Shown here: positions 41,919 to 50,078 of the stretch, piece after piece
Numbering within the stretch: position 1 is the first letter of the stretch
How the letters are laid out: each line of letters opens with the position of its first letter
From: an uncultured Collinsella sp.
GTDB lineage: Bacteria; Actinomycetota; Coriobacteriia; Coriobacteriales; Coriobacteriaceae
Length of the DNA: 64,000 bases
Reading direction: 5' to 3'
Assembly: GCA_900541245.1 (NCBI GenBank)
Contig: UQIS01000005.1
Coordinates: 1 to 64,000, forward strand
Position numbers and translations under genes: made by a program
The notes under the pieces: generated by a model
Databases searched by the model: none
Seen by the model: the letters and a program-made list of their open reading frames with translations, nothing else
Told to the model about the DNA's origin: nothing

Positions 41919-42800
41919 ATGGAATACGCTCTTTCCAACGATTCGATTTCTATCAAGGTTTCCACGGCCGGCGGCTCGTTTACCTCGATTGAGGCTGACG
42001 GACGCGAGTACTTGTGGCAGGGCGATCCCGCCGTGTGGTCCGGCCAGGCACCGATTTGCTTCCCGATTTGCGGAGGCTTGCGCGATAACAGCGCCATGAC
42101 GTTTGCCGGGCATCATGTAAAGCTCGCTCGCCATGGGTTTGCGCGCAAACAGGAGTGGAAGCTGCTGAGCCAAAGCGCAAACGAGCTGGCTATGTGCCTG
42201 GCATCCGAGGATAACGCCGCGCTGCTGAGCGATTATCCGTATCCGTTTAAGCTTGTCGCCCGTTATACGCTCGAGGACGCCGCCGTGCGTGTCTCCTATG
42301 AGGTTACCAACGAGGGCACCGAGGACATGCCGTTCTTTATCGGCGGCCATCCCGGCTTTAGGTGTCCGCTCGATGAGGGCGAGGCCTATACGGACTACGA
42401 GCTGCGCTTTGAGAAGGACGAAGCTGCTGAGCTTTGCACTGCCGTCCCCTCGACTGGCTTGATTGACGTGACCAACCGCTCCAAGAACCCCATGGTGGGA
42501 AAGACGCTGCCCCTGTTGCATGAGCTCTTCGATTTTGCGGAGACCATCTTTGACGTGCTCGAGAGCCGTCAGGTCACGCTTTCCAAAAAGGGCGAGGACA
42601 AGGGTGTCCGCCTGAGCTTTGAGGGCTTCCCATATCTCATTGTGTGGAGCAAGCCCGAGGGCGATTTTGTGGCAGTTGAACCTTGGGGCGGCCTCTCGAC
42701 CTGCTCCGATGAGGACGACGTACTTGAGCATAAGCGCGGCTGCCTTGTCGCCAAGCCCAAGGAGACCATCGTTCGCTCGTTCACGATTGAGATTCTGTAA
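41919..42800 (+). CDS. Aldose 1-epimerase-like protein (LacX type)
   Basis: A 293-aa galactose-mutarotase-fold protein. It shows GGSFTSIEADGREYLWQGDP, PICFPICGGLRD, GFARKQEWKL, and FFIGGHPGFRCP with the active histidine; this matches LacX-like proteins of tagatose operons. The likely role is interconverting sugar anomers to speed up GalNAc/galactose use. ATG 41919 follows AAAGGA. It is upstream of lacC by 59 bp on the same strand. Confidence 0.85.
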   Translation: MEYALSNDSISIKVSTAGGSFTSIEADGREYLWQGDPAVWSGQAPICFPICGGLRDNSAMTFAGHHVKLARHGFARKQEWKLLSQSANELAMCLASEDNAALLSDYPYPFKLVARYTLEDAAVRVSYEVTNEGTEDMPFFIGGHPGFRCPLDEGEAYTDYELRFEKDEAAELCTAVPSTGLIDVTNRSKNPMVGKTLPLLHELFDFAETIFDVLESRQVTLSKKGEDKGVRLSFEGFPYLIVWSKPEGDFVAVEPWGGLSTCSDEDDVLEHKRGCLVAKPKETIVRSFTIEIL

Positions 42801-42859
42801 TTCCGTTTTGTCGACTCGTATCGCGAGGCACAAGGAGCCTGCGAGATAAGGAGCTAAAA

Positions 42860-43795
42860 ATGATCCTCACCGTTACGATGAACCCGTCTGTCGATACGCG
42901 CTATCAGCTCGATGAGCTCGTTATCGACGACGTCAACCGTGTGACGCCCGAAAAGACCGCCGGCGGCAAGGGCCTCAACGTGGCCCGTGTGCTGGGTCAG
43001 CTGGGTGACGACGTTGTGGCAACCGGTCTGCTCGGCGGCCACATGGGCGCCTACATGGCTGAGCTCATGGACGCCAACGGCATTAACAACGACTTTGTGC
43101 CCATCAAGGGCGAGACTCGCATTTGCCTCAACATCCTCCACGCCGGCAACCAGACCGAGCTGCTCGAGAGCGGCCCGACAATTGCCCCCGAGGAGCTCGA
43201 TGCCTTTACTGCCAAGTTTACCGAGCTTGCGGGCAAGGCCGACGTCGTCACCATTTCGGGTTCGCTGCCCTGCGGTGTCGAGGCAGACTACTATGCCAAG
43301 ATTACGGGCATTGCCGAGAACGCCGGCGCCAAGGTGTTGCTCGATACCTCGGGTGCTTCGCTCGAGGCAGCGCTCAAGTCCGAGGTCAAGCCCGAGCTGG
43401 TTAAGCCTAACCTGACCGAGATTAACGGCCTTTTGGGCACGAGCTTTACCACCGACGATGTGGAAGAGCTCCGTGCCGCGCTCGCCTCTGACGCCCGTTT
43501 CTCCGATATCCCCTGGGTCGTCGTATCCATGGGCGCTGCCGGCTCCGTGGGCTTCCACAATGGCCGTGCGTTCCGCGCGAAGACGCCCGATATCCCCGCC
43601 GTTAACGCTACGGGCTCTGGCGATTCGACCATTGCCGGCTTCGCACATGCGATTGCTGCCGGCGCCGACGACGAGACGGTGCTGCGTACCGCCAACACCT
43701 GCGGCAAGCTCAATGCCATGGATCCCATGACTGGCCACTTGGTTATGGATCGTTGGGACGAGGTCTACAACGGCGTTGTCGTGACCGAGCTGTAG
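42860..43795 (+). CDS. lacC: Tagatose-6-phosphate kinase (LacC-like, PfkB family)
   Basis: Phosphorylates tagatose-6-phosphate to tagatose-1,6-bisphosphate. The 311-aa chain aligns with LacC along its full length: MILTVTMNPSVDTRYQLDEL, DDVNRVTPEKTAGGKGLNVA, IKGETRICLNIL, VTISGSLPCGVEADYY and the catalytic ATGSGDSTIAGF (Asp255). 1-Phosphofructokinase is the alternative, but the AgaS/NagA context favours tagatose. AAGGAG precedes the ATG. The final enzyme, tagatose-bisphosphate aldolase, is not in this window. Confidence 0.9.
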   Translation: MILTVTMNPSVDTRYQLDELVIDDVNRVTPEKTAGGKGLNVARVLGQLGDDVVATGLLGGHMGAYMAELMDANGINNDFVPIKGETRICLNILHAGNQTELLESGPTIAPEELDAFTAKFTELAGKADVVTISGSLPCGVEADYYAKITGIAENAGAKVLLDTSGASLEAALKSEVKPELVKPNLTEINGLLGTSFTTDDVEELRAALASDARFSDIPWVVVSMGAAGSVGFHNGRAFRAKTPDIPAVNATGSGDSTIAGFAHAIAAGADDETVLRTANTCGKLNAMDPMTGHLVMDRWDEVYNGVVVTEL

Positions 43796-43820
43796 GAGGT
43801 TGTGCTGCGGCCCCGGCATC

Positions 43821-43960
43821 GGTTGCTAGCTCATGTCGACGACAAGTGCAGTAGCATTATGCCGGGGCGCGACGCCGACGCTGTCGTGTTCAATCCCGAC
43901 CTTACCCTGGTCGAGACGCATGTGGGTGGCAACAGCGTCGGTAATGCGTTTGCCGAGTAG
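43821..43960 (+). pseudogene. Remnant of a second nagA (C-terminal fragment)
   Basis: Right after lacC, in an open frame ending at TAG 43958-43960, the sequence encodes AHVDDKCSSIMPGRDADAVV then FNPDLTLVETHVGGNSVGNA and FAE, clearly the last ~45 residues of a NagA-type protein (compare AHIEGKCGSIMPGRDADFVV in the intact gene). No start or earlier part is present. A relic of a deletion or recombination. Confidence 0.85.
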
Positions 43961-43992
43961 CCGCCAAAGAAACGATCCGAGAGGGGATTTAG

Positions 43993-44466
43993 ATGATTTA
44001 CGGTGCATTGGGCGATATCGAGGAGTACCGTGGAATGCTCAAGGGCCTCGACGTGCTGATCGATTGGCTCGAGGAGAACGATCCGGCGAAGCTCGAGGTC
44101 GGCAGCCATCCGATTCTGGGCGACAAGGTCTATGCGAACGTCATGGCTCCCACGACGCGTCCCGAGGCCGAGGCTCACTATGAGACGCATCAGCGCTATC
44201 ACGACCTGCAGATCGATGTCGAGGGTCGCGAGGCCTTTAAGGTTGCCACGGGCAGCCTGACGCTGGTTCAGGAGTTTGACGAGAAGGACGACTACGATCT
44301 GGTCGATTCCGACGCCTCAATCGCCGGCAATCTTGCTGACGACAAGTTTGCGTTGTTTGTTGCCGGCGAACCTCATATGCCCACGCTCGAGTTCCCGGGC
44401 GATGGCGCGCAGCCGGTCAAGAAGATCTGCTTTAAGCTGCTTGCAGATGCTTACTGGGAGGAGTAG
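43993..44466 (+). CDS. YhcH/YjgK/YiaL-family cupin protein
   Basis: A 157-aa beta-sandwich protein of the family often found with sialic-acid or galactoside genes; some members act as sugar anomerases or isomerases. ILGDKVYANVMAPTTRPEAE, YETHQRYHDLQIDVEG and the C-terminal FPGDGAQPVKKICFKL are family features, including likely metal ligands HQ..H and E. GAGAGGGG precedes the ATG. Placed behind lacC, it probably helps process amino-sugar phosphates. Confidence 0.87.
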   Translation: MIYGALGDIEEYRGMLKGLDVLIDWLEENDPAKLEVGSHPILGDKVYANVMAPTTRPEAEAHYETHQRYHDLQIDVEGREAFKVATGSLTLVQEFDEKDDYDLVDSDASIAGNLADDKFALFVAGEPHMPTLEFPGDGAQPVKKICFKLLADAYWEE

Positions 44467-44523
44467 CACGCTGCTCGGCTGAGCTGTTCGTCTGATGGCG
44501 TGATTCCATTGAGGAGCACGCTT

Positions 44524-44575
44524 GAGCCCCGTTAATCGCGGTTCCCTTGGGGATTGCGGTTGGCGGGGCTTTTGT
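44524..44575 (+). terminator. Terminator after yhcH-like gene
   Basis: AGCCCCG (44525-44531) pairs with CGGGGCT (44564-44570), further pairing inside, then TTTTGTTG. Confidence 0.75.
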
Positions 44576-44638
44576 TGAGTAGGGGAGTTTCCGGCGGCGT
44601 TGTGCTTGGATTGGCGGATGCGCGCCCGAAATCGGCAA

Positions 44639-44663
44639 CAAAAAAGCCGCCCGAAGGCGGCTA
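44639..44663 (-). terminator. Terminator of the tRNA gene
   Basis: On the minus strand, ATAGCCGCC TTCG GGCGGC followed by T6: a compact GC hairpin directly after the tRNA. Confidence 0.92.
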
Positions 44664-44673
44664 TCTTGTGCAA

Positions 44674-44749
44674 TGGAGCCAGCGACCGGGCTCGAACCGG
44701 TGACCCCCGCTTTACGAGAGCGGTGCTCTACCAACTGAGCTACGCTGGC
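44674..44749 (-). tRNA. tRNA-Thr (anticodon CGT)
   Basis: Minus-strand cloverleaf beginning GCCAGCGTAGCTCAGTTGGT. The acceptor stem pairs GCCAGCG with CGCTGGC; anticodon stem-loop CCGCT-CTCGTAA-AGCGG gives anticodon CGT for ACG codons; T arm GGTTCGAGCC. The 3' CCA is encoded (TGG at 44674-44676 on the plus strand). The rest of 44467-44906 holds only two terminators. Confidence 0.96.
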
Positions 44750-44906
44750 GACCATGTGGTGACGCAACTGAGGCGTCAACGGCTGTCTATGATACGGGAC
44801 ATCGCACATCCGCGCAAGGGTTCTGACGGCTTTTCTCACTTTAAATGCACTAATATTGGAGACGCGATGTCTTGCTCTTACGGGTCTCAAACAGAATGGG
44901 GCAGCG

Positions 44907-45389
44907 ATGACTCAACCCAAGATTCTTCTCACACGCATCGACGACCGTTTCATTTACGGACAAGACGTTGAGCTGTGGAACGAAGCCGTGGGTTCCAACC
45001 TTGTCCTAATCGTCAACGATGAGATCGCGGCAGATTCGCGCCAATGGGCACCCATGAGGGTGGCGGCGCCAGAAGGGGTTTGGACGCGGTTTTTCTCGGT
45101 ACAAAAGGCCATCGACATCATTCATACCGCAACGCCTCGCCAATTGATTCTGATCATGGTGGCCTCACCCTCCGATGCGCTCGCGCTGGTTAAGGGCGGT
45201 GTGCCAATAACCAAGATTAGTATCGGCCATATGCGGGCGGGGGAGGGCAAGCGCTCTGCAACGCCTGCCGTTGCCGTAGGCGATACAGACATCGCCGCCT
45301 TCAAAGAGTTGCAAAAGCTCGGTATAGAGCTAGAAATCCGCCATCTCCCCAGTTCCGCCCCCGATCCCATCGGCAATCTGTTCAACTGA
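44907..45389 (+). CDS. Orphan mannose-family EIIB paralogue lacking the active histidine
   Basis: A 160-aa protein colinear with the EIIB at 35173 over its whole length (LLTRID, TRFFSVQKAIDII, KGGVPITKISIGHM, FKELQKLGIELEIR). In place of RLVHGQ it has RFIYGQ: the phosphorylatable histidine is tyrosine. It cannot work as a normal phosphocarrier; it might compete for EIIA/EIIC, sense PTS state, or be decaying, although the frame is intact. No EIIA, EIIC or EIID lies next to it. ATG 44907 has only a weak ribosome site (GGGGC). Confidence 0.88.
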   Translation: MTQPKILLTRIDDRFIYGQDVELWNEAVGSNLVLIVNDEIAADSRQWAPMRVAAPEGVWTRFFSVQKAIDIIHTATPRQLILIMVASPSDALALVKGGVPITKISIGHMRAGEGKRSATPAVAVGDTDIAAFKELQKLGIELEIRHLPSSAPDPIGNLFN

Positions 45390-45417
45390 TCCCTTGGGGA
45401 CGGAGGAAAACGGATCA
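45388..45417. repeat. Hairpin of the GGGACAG-loop family
   Basis: TGATCC pairs with GGATCA around a segment containing GGGGACGGAGGAAAA. Confidence 0.65.
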
Positions 45418-45454
45418 TTTTGCCTTCGTAGGGGATCTGTGTGGCGCTGTCCGC

Positions 45455-45608
45455 CAAAACTATGCCGGTTTACTACGATGAATTGCTTATCGCCGAGCAT
45501 GCCAAATTTGCAGAGAATAAAACCGCAGGTAGACGAGTTGCTAATTTTTTATAAACCAGCGCGTGGTCGGACATAGTGGGTTCATCGTAGTAATTCGGCA
45601 TAGTTTTG
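45455..45608. mobile_element. MITE-like element with 28-bp inverted ends
   Basis: The 28-bp ends (45455-45482, beginning CAAAACTATGCCG, and 45581-45608) are complementary at 26 of 28 positions. They bracket a 98-bp AT-rich centre with no plausible gene. It occupies most of the 325-bp gap between the orphan EIIB gene and galM. No clear target duplication is visible, and no transposase is nearby. Confidence 0.7.
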
Positions 45609-45654
45609 TTATGTCGCCAATTCAGTGGCATCGAAAAGAAGGATTTAGGCATGA

Positions 45655-45691
45655 AGCAGCGCCCGTCGGCGGTGTGCCGGCGGGCGCTGCT
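45655..45691 (-). terminator. Hairpin after galM
   Basis: AGCAGCGCCCG pairs with CGGGCGCTGCT; the inner CGGC/GCCG extends the stem. The T tail on the minus strand is poor. Confidence 0.6.
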
Positions 45692-45714
45692 GTGCGATAT
45701 GTTGTGTTATGGGC

Positions 45715-46767
45715 TTAGTGCCTCATAAAGTGGTACTCGATCACATTGCTGTAGGGGTGACCCGGGCCCACGATGCCCTGCGGGAACAGCGGCTGATGCG
45801 GCGTGTCGGGGTACATTTCTGCCTCGAGGGCAAAGCCGGCACCCCAGCCATAGTTGGCATCGTCCTTGGCGTGCTCGTCGCCCAGCCAGTTGCCGGTGTA
45901 GAGCTGCACGCCCGGGGCGGTGGTGTAGTAGTCCAGCTCACGACCGGTCCACATCTCCTCGACGTGCATCGCACGGCGCAGGTTGCGGCCGTACTGATAG
46001 CCATCGATGCACAGGCAGTGATCGTAGCCACGGGCCTGCTTAATCTGCGGGTCGTCGGCCTCCATGCCGGGTGCGACGGGGCGCAGCTCGCGAAAGTCAA
46101 ACGGTGTTCCCTCGACCGGAGCGATTTCGCCGGTGGGGATGTTCTGCTCGTTAATGGGCAAGTAGTGGGCAGCGTTGGCGATAAAGAAGTGCTCACAGTC
46201 CATGCCGGCGTTATGGCCGGCAAGGTTAAAGTACGTGTGGTTGGTCATGGACACGTAGGTGGCGCGGTCGCTCTCGCAACCATACTCGATGCGGAAGACG
46301 CCGGTGCGCGTAACGGTAAACACAGCCGTAAAGGTTCGGTTGCCGGGCAGGCCCAGCTCGCCATCCTTAAGCGAGGTGGTCATGCGCACGGCGTTGTGAG
46401 TCTCGTCGAGTTCAACATCCCATACGCGCTTGTGCAGGCCGTGCTCAAGATCGCTGTGCAGGTTGTTGACGCCCTCGTTGGCCGGCATATGCCAGTCCGT
46501 GCCGTCGATGGTGATCGTGGCGCCCGCGGTGCGGTTTGCCACGGGGCCGATGGTCGAGCCAAAGCAGGCGGGGTTGTCAAAGTAATCCTCGAGCTTATCG
46601 AAGCCCAACACCACATCGCGCACGTTGCCGGGAATGTCGGGCACATCGATACCAAGCACGGTGGCGCCATAGTCCATAATGCGAACGCAGATCTCGGGCC
46701 CGTTGAGGGTGTAACGATGAACGGGGGTACCGCACGGCGCGGTGCCGAAAAGCTCGGAAGTGATCAT
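45715..46767 (-). CDS. galM: Aldose 1-epimerase (galactose mutarotase)
   Basis: Interconverts alpha and beta anomers of galactose or glucose. The 350-aa protein has the GalM signature: FGSTIGPVANRTAGATI, NLHSDLEHGLHKRVWDV, and the catalytic pair, His in SMTNHTYFNLAGH and Glu in GWGAGFALEAEMYPDTPHQP. The ATG at 46767 follows TTAGGAACC; 20 upstream codons are open but lack a ribosome site. It is divergent from the deoR gene, which may regulate it. Confidence 0.92.
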   Translation of the reverse strand: MITSELFGTAPCGTPVHRYTLNGPEICVRIMDYGATVLGIDVPDIPGNVRDVVLGFDKLEDYFDNPACFGSTIGPVANRTAGATITIDGTDWHMPANEGVNNLHSDLEHGLHKRVWDVELDETHNAVRMTTSLKDGELGLPGNRTFTAVFTVTRTGVFRIEYGCESDRATYVSMTNHTYFNLAGHNAGMDCEHFFIANAAHYLPINEQNIPTGEIAPVEGTPFDFRELRPVAPGMEADDPQIKQARGYDHCLCIDGYQYGRNLRRAMHVEEMWTGRELDYYTTAPGVQLYTGNWLGDEHAKDDANYGWGAGFALEAEMYPDTPHQPLFPQGIVGPGHPYSNVIEYHFMRH

Positions 46768-46972
46768 TTGGTTCCTAACATCGAGGTATTTCCGACAAAC
46801 TCTAGCGCGAACAGGCAAGATTATCACTACACCCCACTAAAGCAGGGGGCATTTTTCTCAAAAAAGTGATGATTGGAGCTGTGCGGGCGTTCATTTCTGA
46901 CGCGCGCGAGTCTGATACAATTTGTTCGTTATTGTTTGAATTGACGTGAGCGTGGAACAGCGAGGACTCATC

Positions 46973-47737
46973 GTGATTAAAGCGGAGCGACAGGATAAGG
47001 TTCGGCAGCTGCTCGAGGAACAGGGAACGGTCTCGGTCAAGGAGATTTCGGATGCGTTAGGTGTCTCGGATATGACGATCCGCCGTGACCTTGAGGAGCT
47101 TGCGAGCCTGGGCGAGATCGAGCGCGTGCACGGCGGAGCCCGCAGTGCGCAGAGCCGTCCACACGCTATGCTGCGCCATGAGTATTCGCACAGCGAGAAG
47201 CGCACGAAACATGCCGAGGAAAAGTTGCAGATTGCGCGCCGTTCTGTGGAGCTTATCGAGGAAGGCTCGACCATCTTTTTGGGCACGGGCACCACGGTTG
47301 AGCAGATGGCCTCGATGCTGCCGGCGTTTCGCCTGCGCATTGTGACCAATTCGCTTTCGGTGTTTAACCTGCTCGAGGCGCGCGAAGACTGCGAACTGTG
47401 CCTGGTGGGCGGCGTGTACCGTCGCCGCACCGCCGCCTTTGTGGGCCCCACGGCCGAGGACACCTTGCGCGCGCTGGGCATCGATGCAGCGTTTATCGGC
47501 GCCAACGGCATTCTGGATGGCGACGTGTCTACGTCCAATATGGATGAGGGTCGTATCCAGCAGCTCGCCTTTAGCAAGGCCGACTCGCGCTATCTGATCG
47601 CCGACTCCAGCAAGATTGGCAAGCGCGACTTCTACACCTTCTGCCGTCTGGACAGCCTGGACGCCGTGGTGTGCGAGCCGGGCATCGCCGCCGAAGATCG
47701 TGCCGCCATCGAGGAGCATACGCAGGTCATTTGCTAG
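46973..47737 (+). CDS. DeoR-family repressor
   Basis: A 254-aa DeoR/LacR-type regulator: N-terminal HTH (TVSVKEISDALGVSDMTIRRDLEEL, residues about 18-42) and a sugar-phosphate-sensing DeoRC domain (FLGTGTTVEQMASML, GDVSTSNMDEGRIQQLAFSKAD). GTG 46973 is preceded by CGAGGA at proper distance; the frame is open to GTG 46946, without ribosome site. Divergent from galM. Its last ~395 bp are duplicated at 51936-52331. Confidence 0.9.
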   Translation: MIKAERQDKVRQLLEEQGTVSVKEISDALGVSDMTIRRDLEELASLGEIERVHGGARSAQSRPHAMLRHEYSHSEKRTKHAEEKLQIARRSVELIEEGSTIFLGTGTTVEQMASMLPAFRLRIVTNSLSVFNLLEAREDCELCLVGGVYRRRTAAFVGPTAEDTLRALGIDAAFIGANGILDGDVSTSNMDEGRIQQLAFSKADSRYLIADSSKIGKRDFYTFCRLDSLDAVVCEPGIAAEDRAAIEEHTQVIC

Positions 47738-47742
47738 CTAGC
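47342..47742 (+). repeat. Direct repeat, copy 1 (deoR 3' end)
   Basis: The 3' 396 bp of deoR plus a few bases match 51936-52336 without any gap, at a constant offset of 4594 bp. Identity is moderate at first and then almost complete from about 47472 to 47646. Confidence 0.92.
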
Positions 47743-47856
47743 GCTACGGGATTGCCAACGGGCGATGCGGGAGGACTTTTACCTCCTGTCATTGTGGAAA
47801 CCAGCGCGTCAGCGCTACGCGATATGACGCGCAAATGAGGACTCCACTATCAAATC

Positions 47857-47994
47857 GTCTCAACCTGTGACATCTAGACGTCCAAAACCGGTCTTAGTGT
47901 TACAGATTGAGACAATTCGGTGGGGTCTACCTTGTTTGTCTCGATCTGTAACGGTTAGGACTTAAAAACTCGGCTACGTGTTACAGATCGAGAC
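47857..47994. repeat. 57-bp palindromic units, cluster A (2 units)
   Basis: Units at 47857-47913 and 47938-47994. The arms read GTCTCGATCTGTAACR and TGTTACAGATCGAGAC in consensus, with a ~25-nt loop containing GGAC...AAAA...CTCGGCTA. The start-to-start distance is 81 bp. They fill the gap between the convergent deoR and gntR genes. Confidence 0.9.
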
Positions 47995-48009
47995 AAAAGA
48001 AAAAGAACA

Positions 48010-48729
48010 TTAGGACTTGAAAATAAAGTTTTGATAAGGGACCCGCCCAGTTAAGACGGTGCGGCAGACAATTGAGATTAGTTTGCCTCCGGAGTCGTAA
48101 GCATAATGAGTCAGTTCGATGACCGGAAGTTTTGCAACACCATAATTACTGGCTTCGGAATCGCTAAGCTGACGTGCTCTATAGCTTTCCCTAACAGATT
48201 GGATAGACTTGGACAAGTCGTCCATGATTCTGCTAAATGCCTGAAAATCTAACTGGTTATTCGGAACGCGCGACTTTGAAATGAAAAACGTATCAGCGCC
48301 TATGAAGCTGCCTTCAAGTTCGTAGGTCAATTCAAGACGCTGAATTTCATCGCGACTTTGACATCCAAATTGTTGGAGCATCATTACGGAAATTGGACGA
48401 CCTGATGTGAGGCCGCCGAAATGTTTGGTGATGGCATCCGGATCAACGCCATCGCAATGGCTTGCAAAGTCAAAGTCTAAAAGTGAATTGAGCTCGCTAA
48501 CGCGTTTCGGTGCAACAAACGATCCCTTACCTTGGATTCGATAGATACTTCCACGACGCTCCAGCTCACTCATGGCAAGTCGGACGGTTGTTCTGCTTAC
48601 GGCGTATTCGTCGCAGAGTTCCATTTCTGTTGGAAGTTTATCGTCTGCTTGATATTCATCGACGATCTGCTTGAGCAGCGCGTCGGTGAGCTGTAAATAG
48701 AGTGGCCGTTTTTCGTGTGTATCGAGCAT
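48010..48729 (-). CDS. GntR-family (UTRA) regulator of the low-GC island
   Basis: A 239-aa regulator with winged HTH (LPTEMELCDEYAVSRTTVRLAMSELERRG) and a UTRA domain. ATG 48729 is preceded by GAGG; an ATG six codons upstream lacks a ribosome site. Its AT-richer composition and codon use (many ATT, AAA, GAT) differ from the neighbours, and the next two genes share it. It likely controls the TIM-barrel-like gene and the EIICB gene on the island. Confidence 0.87.
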   Translation of the reverse strand: MLDTHEKRPLYLQLTDALLKQIVDEYQADDKLPTEMELCDEYAVSRTTVRLAMSELERRGSIYRIQGKGSFVAPKRVSELNSLLDFDFASHCDGVDPDAITKHFGGLTSGRPISVMMLQQFGCQSRDEIQRLELTYELEGSFIGADTFFISKSRVPNNQLDFQAFSRIMDDLSKSIQSVRESYRARQLSDSEASNYGVAKLPVIELTHYAYDSGGKLISIVCRTVLTGRVPYQNFIFKS

Positions 48730-48801
48730 TAGAGCCTCAGTTTGCATGTTGGTTATACCTGATGGTTGCCTCAGTCGGGATGTAACGTGGGCAAGGTAAC
48801 C

Positions 48802-49722
48802 TTAACGTATCACAGAGCGGCTCAGCATGACGATCTGATGCCTGTATCCACGAAGGGCTTGTCCGAGCGTGAAGATATTCTGGGGCAGGCAAATACCGTT
48901 CATGGAGTCCCCGATATGTTGGAGGTCAGCGCCGGCTGCTTTTGCTGCAAGGCCTATTTTCTTAATGGTCTCGCTGTCGCAGGAGTCTTGACTCGTCCCG
49001 TTCGCCGCCATGACGAGAACCTTCTCTTCAATTGACTTGCCTACGTTGTGGGATCGTACAAAGTCTACGATGGCGCGCAGGTCTGCTTCTTGGAAGCAAG
49101 GGACGGTGTAGGGGGCTGGCACGAGAAGGATATCGACGCCGAGGTCAACAAACTTGCGCGCAATTTCGAGCGTCATGACAGGTTCCGCAACGCCCGCTCC
49201 ATGCATTTTTCCGGCTATGACCAGGCCATTGAAATGCTCTTTGGAGAGTTTAATCGAATGGGCGATTGCATCGTTGGAGACGCCGGTTCCAGGGTTGCCC
49301 GTCAGGCAGATAAAATCAAATCCGAGTTCGTTAGCCTTTTCTAAGGTCTTGGGAGAGACGCGACGACCCATGGGGATTTCCGTTCGGGATTCAGACATCT
49401 CTGCCTCGTTATCAACTGGCTCCAGATTGACGCCAATGGGCCTTCCGCATGCTCGCTTCACCCAAGTGACCGGGTTTTCATTGAGATCATCTGGAATACC
49501 GGCAATAACTGGATCGAACACATCGAGCGCGTTAAACAGAAGCAGGTCGGCACCTGCGGCACGTTCGATTTCTGCATTAGTAACGCCGCCGAGAAATTGG
49601 GAAGAGGGTACGTTTTCCGCCATGATGGTACGTCCCTCGGAAGCCAGAATTGCCTGTTTTAGATCCATGGGTGACGTGGCGGCAAAATCGGATGCGGACA
49701 TGTTCAGTAATCGTTTGGGCAT
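48802..49722 (-). CDS. TIM-barrel-like protein associated with sugar PTS (unknown function)
   Basis: A 306-aa protein, probably a (beta/alpha)8 barrel: GRTIMAENVPSSQFLGGVTN, GADLLLFNALDVFDP, FICLTGNPGTGVSNDA, GVDILLVPAPYTVPCF, GADLQHIGDS. Relatives are found beside PTS genes and have been labelled PEP-mutase-like or left uncharacterised; I cannot name the reaction. ATG 49722 follows AAAGGAAG. It is divergent from the EIICB gene and shares a 356-bp control region with it. Relatively low GC. Confidence 0.7.
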   Translation of the reverse strand: MPKRLLNMSASDFAATSPMDLKQAILASEGRTIMAENVPSSQFLGGVTNAEIERAAGADLLLFNALDVFDPVIAGIPDDLNENPVTWVKRACGRPIGVNLEPVDNEAEMSESRTEIPMGRRVSPKTLEKANELGFDFICLTGNPGTGVSNDAIAHSIKLSKEHFNGLVIAGKMHGAGVAEPVMTLEIARKFVDLGVDILLVPAPYTVPCFQEADLRAIVDFVRSHNVGKSIEEKVLVMAANGTSQDSCDSETIKKIGLAAKAAGADLQHIGDSMNGICLPQNIFTLGQALRGYRHQIVMLSRSVIR

Positions 49723-50078
49723 TGTTACTTCCTTTGACTAGAACGACAGGCTTGTGACATTGTCTCTAATATTGTTACAACAATATATTCAATATGTTAT
49801 ATCCAATCGGTGAACGGTTGCAAACTTATTGTACTGCTCGGAAAAAATAGCCATTAGCTGGGAAAACCTTAAATTAATCAACTACCGTTCACCGAATAAG
49901 TATTTGAATTCTTGACATATCGACAAAGCGGAAAAAGAATTGGTTATGACAAATCGCGCAAATGATATTACATTTCGCACAAGAACGTATTCACTTACAT
50001 AAGTGGATACAAACGGGGACGACGACGGTTGAGTCCGGATAAATCGTTGTGTGCCCGGGAATCATGAAAGGATGTGTT
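49723..50078. promoter_or_regulatory. Divergent control region of the low-GC island
   Basis: AT-rich. It contains an inverted pair of the shared motif: CGGTGAACGGT (49808-49818, followed by TGCAAAC) and ACCGTTCACCG (49884-49894), 66 bp apart, and TTGACA-like and TATTACA elements between 49912 and 49975. The exact promoters are unclear. Confidence 0.65.

Noticed and set aside
41784..42833. Long minus-strand extension of the flavodoxin-like protein
   Set aside because: The extension lies antisense to the LacX-like gene; the FMN loop begins right after the internal ATG at 41762.
45394..45576. Small 60-codon frame in the MITE-like element
   Set aside because: It starts outside the element, has no ribosome site and crosses the inverted end.
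48802..49722. Tagatose-bisphosphate aldolase to complete the GalNAc route
   Set aside because: The sequence lacks the LacD or GatY/KbaY signatures; barrel-like pattern alone is not enough.
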